From contig CAVSUY010000016.1 in the NCBI GenBank assembly GCA_963731035.1, positions 62,001 through 126,000 of the forward strand: 64,000 nucleotides of DNA, in the 5' to 3' direction. Shown here one piece after another: positions 45,971 through 53,725 of this stretch (positions within the stretch are counted from its first letter, which is position 1; each line of letters opens with the position of its first letter). The stretch comes from JAANXG01 sp963731035. GTDB taxonomy: Bacteria > Pseudomonadota > Gammaproteobacteria > Arenicellales > JAANXG01. Both the position numbers and the translations under genes were made by a program. The notes below the pieces were generated by a model, which did not search any database, had not been told where the DNA came from, and saw only the letters and a list, made by a program, of their open reading frames with translations.

Positions 45971-46777
45971 ATGATCGACGGTGAGCATGCAAATCCGTTT
46001 TCGAGGAGGGAGGACAACCGGGAGCGTCAGTTCAAGCATGTATGGGTGGAGGAATTGGATGATGTCTTTGCCGATGTCGCACGCTACTATGACCGCGCCA
46101 ATCATGTCGCCAGCCTTGGATTGTGGAGTTGGTTTCTTGATCGCTTTATTGCCACCATAGACTGTCAGCCCGGGCAGAGGGTGCTCGACGTTTGTGCCGG
46201 CACCAATGCCATCGGCCTTGCGTTGCTGAAAAGACAACCGGATCTCGAGGTCCATGCCATCGATCGCAGTGAGGCTATGCAAGCGGTGGGCCAGGAAAAT
46301 GCTCGCAAACTCGGTTTTCACATAAACAGCACTATTGGGGATGTCCATACCTTGCCCTTCCCCGACAATCACTTCGACATAGTCACCCTGCAATACGCTT
46401 CACGCCATCTGCGTATCATGGATGTCTGCGGCGAAATTCGACGTGTGCTCAAACCCGGTGGGCATTTCTATCACTGCGATATGCTACGTCCCTCCAACAA
46501 GGTCGTGGAGTGCGGCTACTATGCATACTTGCGCTTATGCCTGAATTTCACAGCGGCATTGTTTCGCAGCTCCTCCGCGGCCCACGGCTGCAAGAAATAC
46601 TTCATTAATACCCTGCGGATGTTCTATTCCGCGGATGAATTCTCTACCCTGCTGCGCGATGTGGGGTTCGAACAAGTGGCCAGCGAAACCTTGCTGGGCG
46701 GCATGATCGGTTTTCACAAGGCTATGAAGCCACTAGGCACCGGGGTCGCCAGCGTGGCCGAGGGCGCGCGCCTGTAA
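45971..46777 (+). CDS. UbiE-like class I methyltransferase
   Basis: 268-aa SAM methyltransferase resembling UbiE/MenG. The N-terminal DVFADVARYYDRANHVASLG matches the UbiE signature. SAM motif I is VLDVCAGTNAIGLALL (UbiE has VLDxAGGTGD), then HAIDRSEAMQ, DVHTLPFPDNHFDIVTLQYA and a carrier-type RRVLKPGGHFYHCDML. Strong CGGAGG site before the ATG. It is lower in GC than its neighbours and sits between nuoN and the initiator tRNA, an otherwise conserved junction, so it may be an insertion. Quinone-ring methylation next to complex I is tempting, but the altered motif I leaves the substrate open. Confidence 0.75.
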   Translation: MIDGEHANPFSRREDNRERQFKHVWVEELDDVFADVARYYDRANHVASLGLWSWFLDRFIATIDCQPGQRVLDVCAGTNAIGLALLKRQPDLEVHAIDRSEAMQAVGQENARKLGFHINSTIGDVHTLPFPDNHFDIVTLQYASRHLRIMDVCGEIRRVLKPGGHFYHCDMLRPSNKVVECGYYAYLRLCLNFTAALFRSSSAAHGCKKYFINTLRMFYSADEFSTLLRDVGFEQVASETLLGGMIGFHKAMKPLGTGVASVAEGARL

Positions 46778-46964
46778 ACCGGTTGCCGGATCTCCTACTC
46801 CTTGAAACCGGGCCGACGGCAACCCATGTTGCTTCTCTCGGATGGATACGCGTCGGGACGCAGACGGGGTTCCGAGGCCCTGAGTCCCGGAGAGGAATTG
46901 CTCGCCCCTCGCCGCCGGCCGGGGTGGGGGCCCTCTCGGAAGCCCTGGGTCCCCGGGGCGTGGC

Positions 46965-46993
46965 TTGAATCAACCTCGCCGCCGGGGTAGAAT
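46965..46993 (+). promoter_or_regulatory. Promoter of initiator tRNA-rimP-nusA operon
   Basis: TTGAAT at 46965-46970 and TAGAAT at 46988-46993, spacer exactly 17 bp. Transcription would start about 5 nt before the tRNA 5' end. Confidence 0.7.
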
Positions 46994-47004
46994 CGGCCGG
47001 CTGA

Positions 47005-47081
<77 letters not shown>

Positions 47082-47103
47082 AATGTCGAAAGATATCTTT
47101 GGG

Positions 47104-47130
47104 CCCCGCTTAGTGCGGGGTTTTCTGTTT
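47104..47130 (+). terminator. Intrinsic terminator after tRNA-fMet
   Basis: CCCCGC/GCGGGG stem (47104-47109, 47115-47120), 5-nt loop, then TTTTCTGTTT. First of two terminators between the tRNA and rimP. Confidence 0.75.
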
Positions 47131-47180
47131 AGGGGATCTCCGAGCCGAACGGGGTCCCGTGGTCGGGAGCGAAGATAACG

Positions 47181-47205
47181 AAGTGGGCTCAAGGCCCACT
47201 TTTTT
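47181..47205 (+). terminator. Second intrinsic terminator in the rimP leader
   Basis: AAGTGGGC (47181-47188) with complement 47194-47201 and a T-run through 47205, 27 bp before the RimP start. In E. coli the same leader carries terminators that allow NusA-linked autoregulation; the double arrangement here fits that scheme. Confidence 0.8.
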
Positions 47206-47232
47206 GTGACGGGCAGGGGCCGGGAGACAGCA

Positions 47233-47703
47233 GTGACGAGGGCAGATTTGCACGAGCTTCTGGAGCCGGGCGCGGAGGCGCTGGGCTTCGAGGTGCTGGC
47301 CGTCGAGCTGACCGGCAGCCCGGGACGGAGCGTTCTGCGCGTCTACATCGACGGACCGAAGGGTGTGACGGTGGACGACTGCGCCCGTGCGAGCCAGCAG
47401 TTCAGCGCGATCCTCGACGTGGAGGACCCGGTGCCTGGCCACTACACGCTGGAGGTGTCGTCTCCCGGTCTGGACCGGCCCCTGACCAAGGCGAAGCACT
47501 TCCAGGCGGTGGTGGGGCAGGAGATTCGCCTGAACACCAGCGACGCCGTGAGCGGGCGTCGTCGGTTCCGCGGGCGGCTGAAAGTTGCGGATTCCCAAGG
47601 GCTGGACCTGGTGGTCGATGGTGAGACGTACCGGATTCCGCTCGCCAACGTGATCAAGGCGCGCCTGATACCGGAGTTCGATGAGTTGGGTGAGAAAAGT
47701 TAG
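47233..47703 (+). CDS. rimP: Ribosome maturation factor RimP
   Basis: 156-aa factor needed for 30S maturation. Recognised by LEPGAEALGFEVLAVELTG, VYIDGPKGVTVDDCARAS, YTLEVSSPGLDRPLTKAKHF and the C-terminal SH3-like domain (VDGETYRIPLANVIKARLIP). I chose the GTG at 47233 because GGGAG lies 7 nt upstream and it aligns with the family N-terminus. A GTG at 47206 directly abuts the terminator U-run and is unlikely. Confidence 0.94.
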   Translation: MTRADLHELLEPGAEALGFEVLAVELTGSPGRSVLRVYIDGPKGVTVDDCARASQQFSAILDVEDPVPGHYTLEVSSPGLDRPLTKAKHFQAVVGQEIRLNTSDAVSGRRRFRGRLKVADSQGLDLVVDGETYRIPLANVIKARLIPEFDELGEKS

Positions 47704-47714
47704 GTAATAGATTC

Positions 47715-49217
47715 ATGGCAAATGAAATATTGTTGATGGCGGACGTGCTTTCCCGCGAAAAAGGCGTGGGAAAGGATGTCATTTTCGAGGCGATCGAAGC
47801 CGCGTTGGCGACGGCCACACGAAAACGCCACAGAGAGGATATCGACGCCCGCGTCTCGATCCACCGCGATACCGGCGCCCACGATACTTTTCGCCGCTGG
47901 GAGGTGATCCCTGACGAGGAGGAGCTGGAGTTCCCGACCCGGCAGATCCGCCTGACCCAGGCCCGTCTCGACCATCCGGATATCGAGGCCGGTGAATTCG
48001 TGGAGGAGCCTCTCGAGCCGGTTGATTTCGGGCGCATCGCTGCCCAAGCCGCCAAACAGGTGATTATGCAGAAGGTGCGCGAGGCGGAACGCGAGCGCGT
48101 CGTTGCGGAATACCTGCCGCGCAAGGGTGAGATGATCTCCGGCGTCGTCAAGCGCCTGGAGCGCGGCGACGCCGTCGTGGACCTGGGCGGGGCGGAGGCG
48201 ACTCTGCCGAAGTCGGCCATGATTCCCCGCGAAGGGCTGCGCCCCGGCGATCGTATCCGGGCGGTCCTGAAAGACGTGCGGGCCGTGCCGCGGGGGCCGC
48301 AGCTGTTCCTCGACCGGGTCGTGCCCGAGTTGCTTATTCATCTGTTCCAGCTCGAGGTGCCGGAGGCGGGGGAAAGCATCATCGAGATCCTGAACGCGGC
48401 CCGCGACCCTGGTTTGCGGGCCAAGATCGCCGTGCGATCGAACGATCCCAAGATTGATCCGGTGGGCGCCTGCGTCGGAATCCGTGGTTCCCGGGTGCAG
48501 AGTGTCTCCAATGAGATCGCCGGCGAGCGGGTGGACATTATCAAGTGGTCCGAGGATCCTGCACAGTTCGTGATAAACGCCCTGGCGCCGGCGGAAGTGG
48601 AATCCATCGTCGTGGACGAGGATCTCAAGTCCTTGGATGTGGTGGTGGACGAGAAGCAACTGTCGCAGGCTATCGGCCGCGGCGGACAGAACGTGCGGCT
48701 CGCGTCGGAGTTGACCGGCTGGGAAATCAACATCCTGACGGACCAGGAGGCGGCCGACAAGGCGAACCGGGAATCGGCCGAGTACAGGGCGATGATGATG
48801 GAAAAGCTGGACGTCGATGAAGACGTAGCCGGCATTCTGGTCCAGGAGGGATTCACGACCCTGGACGAGGTGGCCTACGTGCCCAAGCAGGAGCTACTCG
48901 ACATCGAAGAGTTCGACGAGACGCTGGTGGATGAACTGAGGCGCCGGGCCGAGGATGCCCTGGTGACATCCGCCATAGCGGAGGAGGAGGCGCTCAAGCT
49001 CGCGGAGCCCGCCGAGGATTTGCTGAATCTCGAAGGCATGGACGAGCTGACCGCACGGAAGCTCGCCAGCCAGGGTATTAAGACCCAGGAGGATCTTGCC
49101 GATTGCTCGGTGGACGAGCTGCTCGAGCTTTCCGGCATGGAGAAGGAAAGGGCGGAGACATTGATAATGACCGCGCGTGCACCATGGTTCGAGGAAGCGG
49201 AGCAAAGCAACGCGTAG
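47715..49217 (+). CDS. nusA: Transcription termination/antitermination factor NusA
   Basis: 500-aa RNA polymerase-binding factor. N-terminal domain (MADVLSREKGVGKDVIFEAI), S1 domain (GEMISGVVKRLERGDAVVDL), two KH domains (PVGACVGIRGSRVQSVSNEI and KQLSQAIGRGGQNVRLASEL), and two C-terminal acidic helix-hairpin-helix repeats (LVQEGFTTLDEVAYVP and LASQGIKTQEDLADCS). The two repeats are as in E. coli, where they bind the alpha subunit and mask RNA binding. Confidence 0.97.
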   Translation: MANEILLMADVLSREKGVGKDVIFEAIEAALATATRKRHREDIDARVSIHRDTGAHDTFRRWEVIPDEEELEFPTRQIRLTQARLDHPDIEAGEFVEEPLEPVDFGRIAAQAAKQVIMQKVREAERERVVAEYLPRKGEMISGVVKRLERGDAVVDLGGAEATLPKSAMIPREGLRPGDRIRAVLKDVRAVPRGPQLFLDRVVPELLIHLFQLEVPEAGESIIEILNAARDPGLRAKIAVRSNDPKIDPVGACVGIRGSRVQSVSNEIAGERVDIIKWSEDPAQFVINALAPAEVESIVVDEDLKSLDVVVDEKQLSQAIGRGGQNVRLASELTGWEINILTDQEAADKANRESAEYRAMMMEKLDVDEDVAGILVQEGFTTLDEVAYVPKQELLDIEEFDETLVDELRRRAEDALVTSAIAEEEALKLAEPAEDLLNLEGMDELTARKLASQGIKTQEDLADCSVDELLELSGMEKERAETLIMTARAPWFEEAEQSNA

Positions 49218-49238
49218 TTACACAGCACGGGTACGATC

Positions 49239-51815
49239 ATGTCGCAGATCACAGTCAAGAGTTTTGCCAACCAGATTAACGTCGGTATCGAGAGACTGCT
49301 CAAGCAGCTCGAGGAAGCCGGGGTGGCGAAGCATGAGGAAGACCTCCTGACGGAGGAGGAGAAGCAAACGCTTCTTTCCCACCTCCGTTCCAATGCACGA
49401 AGCAAAGCCGCGCACGACGCCGCCCGCAGCCGCATCACCCTCAAACGCAAGCAGGCGGGCGAGATCAAGCAGACTTCGCGGACCGGGACCGCCCGGACTA
49501 TTCCGGTGGAGGTCAGGCGCAAGCGGACTTTTGTCCGGCGCGAGGTTCTTGAGGAGCAGGAGCGCCAGAGACAGGAGGAGTTTGCCCGGCAGGCCGACGA
49601 AGAGCGCAAGGCCCGGGAGGCCGTGGAGCGCGAGGCCGAGGAGGCCAAGGCCCGCGCAGAGGCCGAGCAGGCGGAGAAAGAGCGGCTCGAGCGCGAGAGG
49701 TTGGAACGCGAGGAGGCCGAGCGGCTGAAAGCCGAGCAGATCCAGCGACAGGCCGACAATCAGGCCGATCAGCCGGCCGTCGTGCAGGAGGGCGAAGCCG
49801 CGCAGGAACCCGCCAAGGCACCCAAAAAGGAAAAGAAGTCCGCTGCCAAGCCCGACAAGGAGAAAAAGACCGCGGATGCGGACCAGGAGCCTGGTGCCAA
49901 GGGGAGAAAGAAAGGCAAGGGCGAGAGGGGCAAGCGCGACGAACTGCATGTGGCGAAAGGACACAAGGGCCGGCGCAAGCGCGAGCCGGTACGACCCAGA
50001 AAGGTGCAGGCTAGCGCGCAGCATGGCTTCGAGCGGCCCACCGCGCCGGTGATCCGCGAGGTGACCGTGCCCGAGACCGTCTCGGTGGGTGACCTTGCCC
50101 AGGCGATGTCGGTCAAGGCGGCCGAGCTGATCACGGTATTGATGAAGATGGGCATGATGGTGACCATCAATCAGGCTCTGGACCAGGACACCGCAATGCT
50201 GGTAGTGGAGGAAATGGGCCACAAGGCGGTACCGGCCGCCGCGGAAAACCCGGAGACGGCCCTTCTGCAGGCCCAGGAAGAGGCCGACACCTCCGATATG
50301 CAGCCGCGCCCGCCGGTGGTGACCGTCATGGGGCACGTCGACCATGGAAAGACGTCGCTACTGGACTACATCCGAAAAACCAAGGTGGCTGCGGGCGAGG
50401 CCGGCGGTATCACCCAGCATATCGGTGCCTACCAAGTGGACACCGCGAACGGTACCGTCACTTTCCTCGACACCCCGGGCCACGCGGCGTTTACCGCCAT
50501 GCGGGCCCGCGGCGCCCAGGCCACCGATCTGGTGATTCTGGTTGTGGCGGCGGACGACGGGGTCAAACCGCAGACCATAGAGGCGATACGCCACGCCAAG
50601 GACGCCGGCGTGCCGCTGGTGGTTGCCGTCAACAAGATCGACAAGGAGGAAGCCGATCCGGAGCGTGTCAAGCAGGAGCTAAGCAACCACGATGTGATCC
50701 CCGAAGCGTGGGGGGGCGATACGCTCATAGTGCCGGTATCCGCGGTGACCGGTGAAGGCGTTGACAAGTTGTTGGAAAACGTCGCCCTGCAGTCGGAGTT
50801 GATGGAACTGAAGGCCCGTGCTTCCGGACCCGCCACGGGGCTCGTGGTGGAGGCGCGTCTGGACAAGGGCCGTGGACCGGTGGCTACCGTCCTGGTGCAG
50901 CAAGGTGTTCTGAAACAGGGCGACACCCTGCTGGCCGGCAGGGAAACCGGACGGGTGCGCGTCATGACCAACGACGCCGGTGACGGCATCTCCGAAGCCG
51001 GTCCCTCGACTCCCGTGGAGATACAGGGGTTGTCGGGCGTGCCGGTGGCCGGGGACGAGGTCATGGTGGTGCGGGACGAACGCAAAGCCAAGGACATCGC
51101 GGCGTACCGTCAGAGCAAGTACAACGAGTCCAGGCTCGCGCGGCAGCAGGCTGCGAAGCTGGAGAACATGTTCCAGGAGATGGACGAAAGCAAGCAGAAG
51201 GGTCTCAACCTGCTGGTGAAGGCCGACGTTCAGGGCTCGGTGGAGGCGCTTACCGAGTCCCTGGAGAAGCTCTCCGCGGATGAAGTGAAGGTGAAAGTGG
51301 TGCATGGCATGGTGGGCGGTATCAATGAATCCGATGTGAACCTGGCGATCGCTTCGAACGCGATCATTGTCGGCTTCAACGTCCGTGCCGACGCGTCCGC
51401 GAGGCGCCTTATCGAGGCTGAGAACGTCGACGTCCATTATTACAACGTGATTTATGACGTCGTGGACGAGATCAAGGCTGCCATGACGGGGATGCTGGCG
51501 CCGCAGATCAAAGAGGAAATCATCGGCCAGGCCGAGGTCCGGGATGTGTTCCGCGCCCCGAAGATCGGCGCTATCGCCGGCTGCTACGTCACCGAAGGAG
51601 TGGTGCAACGCAATCAGAAAGTGCGTGTGTTGCGGGACAACGTCGTCATATTTGATGGGGGCGTGGATTCGCTGCGCCGATTCAAGGATGACGTAAACGA
51701 GGTCAAGGCGGGTTTCGAGTGCGGCATCGGCGTGAAGAACTACAACGACGTCAAGGTCGGCGACCAACTGGAGTTCTACAGGCAGGTCGAGGTCCAGCCC
51801 ACGCTCGAGCCGTGA
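49239..51815 (+). CDS. infB: Translation initiation factor IF-2
   Basis: 858-aa GTPase placing initiator tRNA on the 30S subunit. An N-terminal IF2-N domain (VKSFANQINVGIERLLKQLE) is followed by a long charged Glu/Arg/Ala helix (about 100-180) and a Lys-rich linker. A second IF2-N-like part precedes the GTPase domain: G1 GHVDHGKT (Gly365), G3 DTPGH, G4 NKID. Domains II-IV end with the fMet-binding C2 part (GAIAGCYVTEGVVQRNQKVR and GFECGIGVKNYNDVKVGD). Internal starts giving shorter forms are known in E. coli; I could not assign them here. Confidence 0.97.
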   Translation: MSQITVKSFANQINVGIERLLKQLEEAGVAKHEEDLLTEEEKQTLLSHLRSNARSKAAHDAARSRITLKRKQAGEIKQTSRTGTARTIPVEVRRKRTFVRREVLEEQERQRQEEFARQADEERKAREAVEREAEEAKARAEAEQAEKERLERERLEREEAERLKAEQIQRQADNQADQPAVVQEGEAAQEPAKAPKKEKKSAAKPDKEKKTADADQEPGAKGRKKGKGERGKRDELHVAKGHKGRRKREPVRPRKVQASAQHGFERPTAPVIREVTVPETVSVGDLAQAMSVKAAELITVLMKMGMMVTINQALDQDTAMLVVEEMGHKAVPAAAENPETALLQAQEEADTSDMQPRPPVVTVMGHVDHGKTSLLDYIRKTKVAAGEAGGITQHIGAYQVDTANGTVTFLDTPGHAAFTAMRARGAQATDLVILVVAADDGVKPQTIEAIRHAKDAGVPLVVAVNKIDKEEADPERVKQELSNHDVIPEAWGGDTLIVPVSAVTGEGVDKLLENVALQSELMELKARASGPATGLVVEARLDKGRGPVATVLVQQGVLKQGDTLLAGRETGRVRVMTNDAGDGISEAGPSTPVEIQGLSGVPVAGDEVMVVRDERKAKDIAAYRQSKYNESRLARQQAAKLENMFQEMDESKQKGLNLLVKADVQGSVEALTESLEKLSADEVKVKVVHGMVGGINESDVNLAIASNAIIVGFNVRADASARRLIEAENVDVHYYNVIYDVVDEIKAAMTGMLAPQIKEEIIGQAEVRDVFRAPKIGAIAGCYVTEGVVQRNQKVRVLRDNVVIFDGGVDSLRRFKDDVNEVKAGFECGIGVKNYNDVKVGDQLEFYRQVEVQPTLEP

Positions 51816-51872
51816 TGATGCCGAAAACACATACCATCGGACCGGATGTGGGATCCGCCGCGGACTGACGCA

Positions 51873-52241
51873 ATGCCGAAGGAATTCAGCCGGACCCAGA
51901 GGGTCGCGGAACTCATTCGCCGCGAATTGGCGGTTATCATCGCCCGGGAGATGGATGACCCCCGGATGCGATTCGTGTCGGTGACTGCTGTGCAAGTGAG
52001 CAAGGACCTGCGAAATGCAAAGGTCTTCGTGACGCAGATGAAGACGGATGATGATTCGACGGTCGACGTCCGGTCCCTCCAGAAGGCGGCCGGTTTCCTG
52101 CGCAGGCAGCTTGCGTCCGTTTTGAGCCTGAAGAACGTTCCCGCCCTGACGTTCGTTTACGACAATAGTATCGAGCGAGGAGTGGACCTGAGCCGTTTGA
52201 TCGAGAAGGCCGTGGCCGGGAACGGAGACTCGCACCGCTGA
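51873..52241 (+). CDS. rbfA: 30S ribosome-binding factor RbfA
   Basis: 122-aa cold-shock ribosome maturation factor with a KH-like fold. Family text FSRTQRVAELIRRELAVIIA, DPRMRFVSVTAVQVSKDLRN and VPALTFVYDNSIERG. ATG at 51873 starts exactly at the conserved region; the open frame extends nine codons further upstream. Normal position between infB and truB. Confidence 0.94.
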   Translation: MPKEFSRTQRVAELIRRELAVIIAREMDDPRMRFVSVTAVQVSKDLRNAKVFVTQMKTDDDSTVDVRSLQKAAGFLRRQLASVLSLKNVPALTFVYDNSIERGVDLSRLIEKAVAGNGDSHR

Positions 52242-52257
52242 GGCGGTGGAAGCGACA

Positions 52258-53172
52258 ATGACCAGGAGAAATCGAGATCGGGGCCGCAAGGTGGACGGCA
52301 TTCTGCTGCTGGACAAGCCGGCAGGGCTGACGTCGAACGCGGCGCTGCAGCACGTGAAGCGGGCCTTCGGGGCGAGCAAGGCAGGTCATACGGGCAGTCT
52401 AGACCCCATCGCCACCGGGCTGCTGCCGGTGTGTTTCGGCGAGGCAACCAAGCTGTCGGGTTTTTTCCTGAGCGCCGACAAGCGTTACCGGGCGGGTTTC
52501 AGGTTGGGGGTCGCAACGGAGACCGGTGACAGCGAAGGCGGAGTGGTCCGGCGCTCCACGGTTGAGGTGGGCGACGAGGATATTGAACGGGCCATGGATC
52601 GGTTCCGAGGCAACTTCGAGCAGATCCCATCCATGTACAGCGCCATCAAGAAGAATGGCAAGCCGCTTTACGAGCTGGCGCGGCAAGGCATAGAGGTGGA
52701 ACGACAGGCGCGGCCGGTGACCGTCCATGCGCTGGATTGGGAACGTCTAGAGGACGACAGGCTGGCGGTGGACCTGCACTGCTCCAGTGGATTCTATGTC
52801 AGAAGCCTGGCGCACGACCTTGGTGAGGCGCTGGGATGCGGCGCTCACGTCGACGCCCTGACACGGGTCGCCGTGGGAGATTTCAAGCTGGAGGATGCCG
52901 TATCGCTGGATCGGGTAGAAGCGCTCCGGGAGGATATCGCCAGCCTGGACGAGCTGCTGATTCCCGGCGACCGCGGGCTGCAGCATCTGCCCGGCATCAC
53001 CCTGTCGACTGACGCGGCCTACTATCTGGTGCGTGGCCAGGCGGTGCGGGCGGCGAAGCTGCCGCGAAGCGGGCTGGTGCGGCTGTACGCGGAGGAGGCG
53101 GGGTTCCTCGGGGTCGGCAAAGTGTTGGGCGACGGCCGGGTGGCACCCAAGCGCTTGTTTCAGAGCGCATGA
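52258..53172 (+). CDS. truB: tRNA pseudouridine-55 synthase TruB
   Basis: 304-aa enzyme forming pseudouridine 55 in the T loop of tRNAs. Motif I GILLLDKPAGLTSN; catalytic Asp49 in HTGSLDPIATGLLPVCFGEA; motif with Tyr KRYRAGFRLGVATETGDSEG; SMYSAIKKNGKPLYELAR; and a C-terminal PUA domain beginning around YYLVRGQAVRAAKLP. Chosen ATG at 52258; an in-frame GTG lies four codons upstream. Confidence 0.96.
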   Translation: MTRRNRDRGRKVDGILLLDKPAGLTSNAALQHVKRAFGASKAGHTGSLDPIATGLLPVCFGEATKLSGFFLSADKRYRAGFRLGVATETGDSEGGVVRRSTVEVGDEDIERAMDRFRGNFEQIPSMYSAIKKNGKPLYELARQGIEVERQARPVTVHALDWERLEDDRLAVDLHCSSGFYVRSLAHDLGEALGCGAHVDALTRVAVGDFKLEDAVSLDRVEALREDIASLDELLIPGDRGLQHLPGITLSTDAAYYLVRGQAVRAAKLPRSGLVRLYAEEAGFLGVGKVLGDGRVAPKRLFQSA

Positions 53173-53326
53173 TGGATCGGGCGGCGCGATGGAATCGAAT
53201 AGGCGGCACCGTCGACCCGCAAGCCGGGAAACCTGGCTCCAGGGTGTCAGGAGCTCCAGCAATATGGGCTGCTAAGGCCCTGATTTACATGGAACATCTG
53301 CGTACGGAGCGGTGTTCCGGTTTCGG

Positions 53327-53355
53327 TTGTGAGGCGGCGGAGCGGCGGTTAGAAT
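53327..53355 (+). promoter_or_regulatory. rpsO promoter candidate
   Basis: TTGTGA at 53327-53332 and TAGAAT at 53350-53355 with a 17-bp spacer, about 80 bp before the rpsO start, leaving a leader long enough for S15 autoregulation as known in E. coli. The remainder of the truB-rpsO gap (53173-53326) shows nothing recognisable. Confidence 0.6.
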
Positions 53356-53433
53356 ACGCGGGCTCCGCGGTCAGGTATACATGATGAGCAGTCCAAGTGA
53401 CTGGTAACAGGCAATAGGTAAGAGGTTGGTCAG

Positions 53434-53703
53434 ATGACATTAACTGCCGAGCAGAAATCTAGAGTCATGAACGACTATCAGCGCTCGAACGGCGACACCG
53501 GGTCACCCGAGGTGCAGGTGGCCTTGATGACGGCCCGTATCGAGGATTTGACCTCGCACTTCAAGGTTCATAAGCAGGACCATCATTCCCGTCAGGGGTT
53601 ATTGCGTCTCGTAAGCCAGCGCCGGAAGCTCCTGGACTATCTCAAGCACAAGGATATAGAGCGCTATCGTGAATTAATTGGTCGTCTGGGACTACGCAGA
53701 TAA
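53434..53703 (+). CDS. rpsO: Small ribosomal subunit protein uS15
   Basis: 89-aa ribosomal protein, the normal length. Text matches throughout: NDYQRSNGDTGSPEVQVALM, LTSHFKVHKQDHHSRQGLLR, LVSQRRKLLDYLKHKDIERY. Binds the central domain of 16S rRNA. pnp follows 22 bp later, the usual rpsO-pnp unit. Confidence 0.98.
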   Translation: MTLTAEQKSRVMNDYQRSNGDTGSPEVQVALMTARIEDLTSHFKVHKQDHHSRQGLLRLVSQRRKLLDYLKHKDIERYRELIGRLGLRR

Positions 53704-53725
53704 CCCCTATAGAGGACGGTATAAA

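Noticed and set aside
47206..47232. Upstream GTG start for rimP
   Set aside because: It directly follows the terminator U-run and adds residues not seen in RimP; the GTG at 47233 has a ribosome site.
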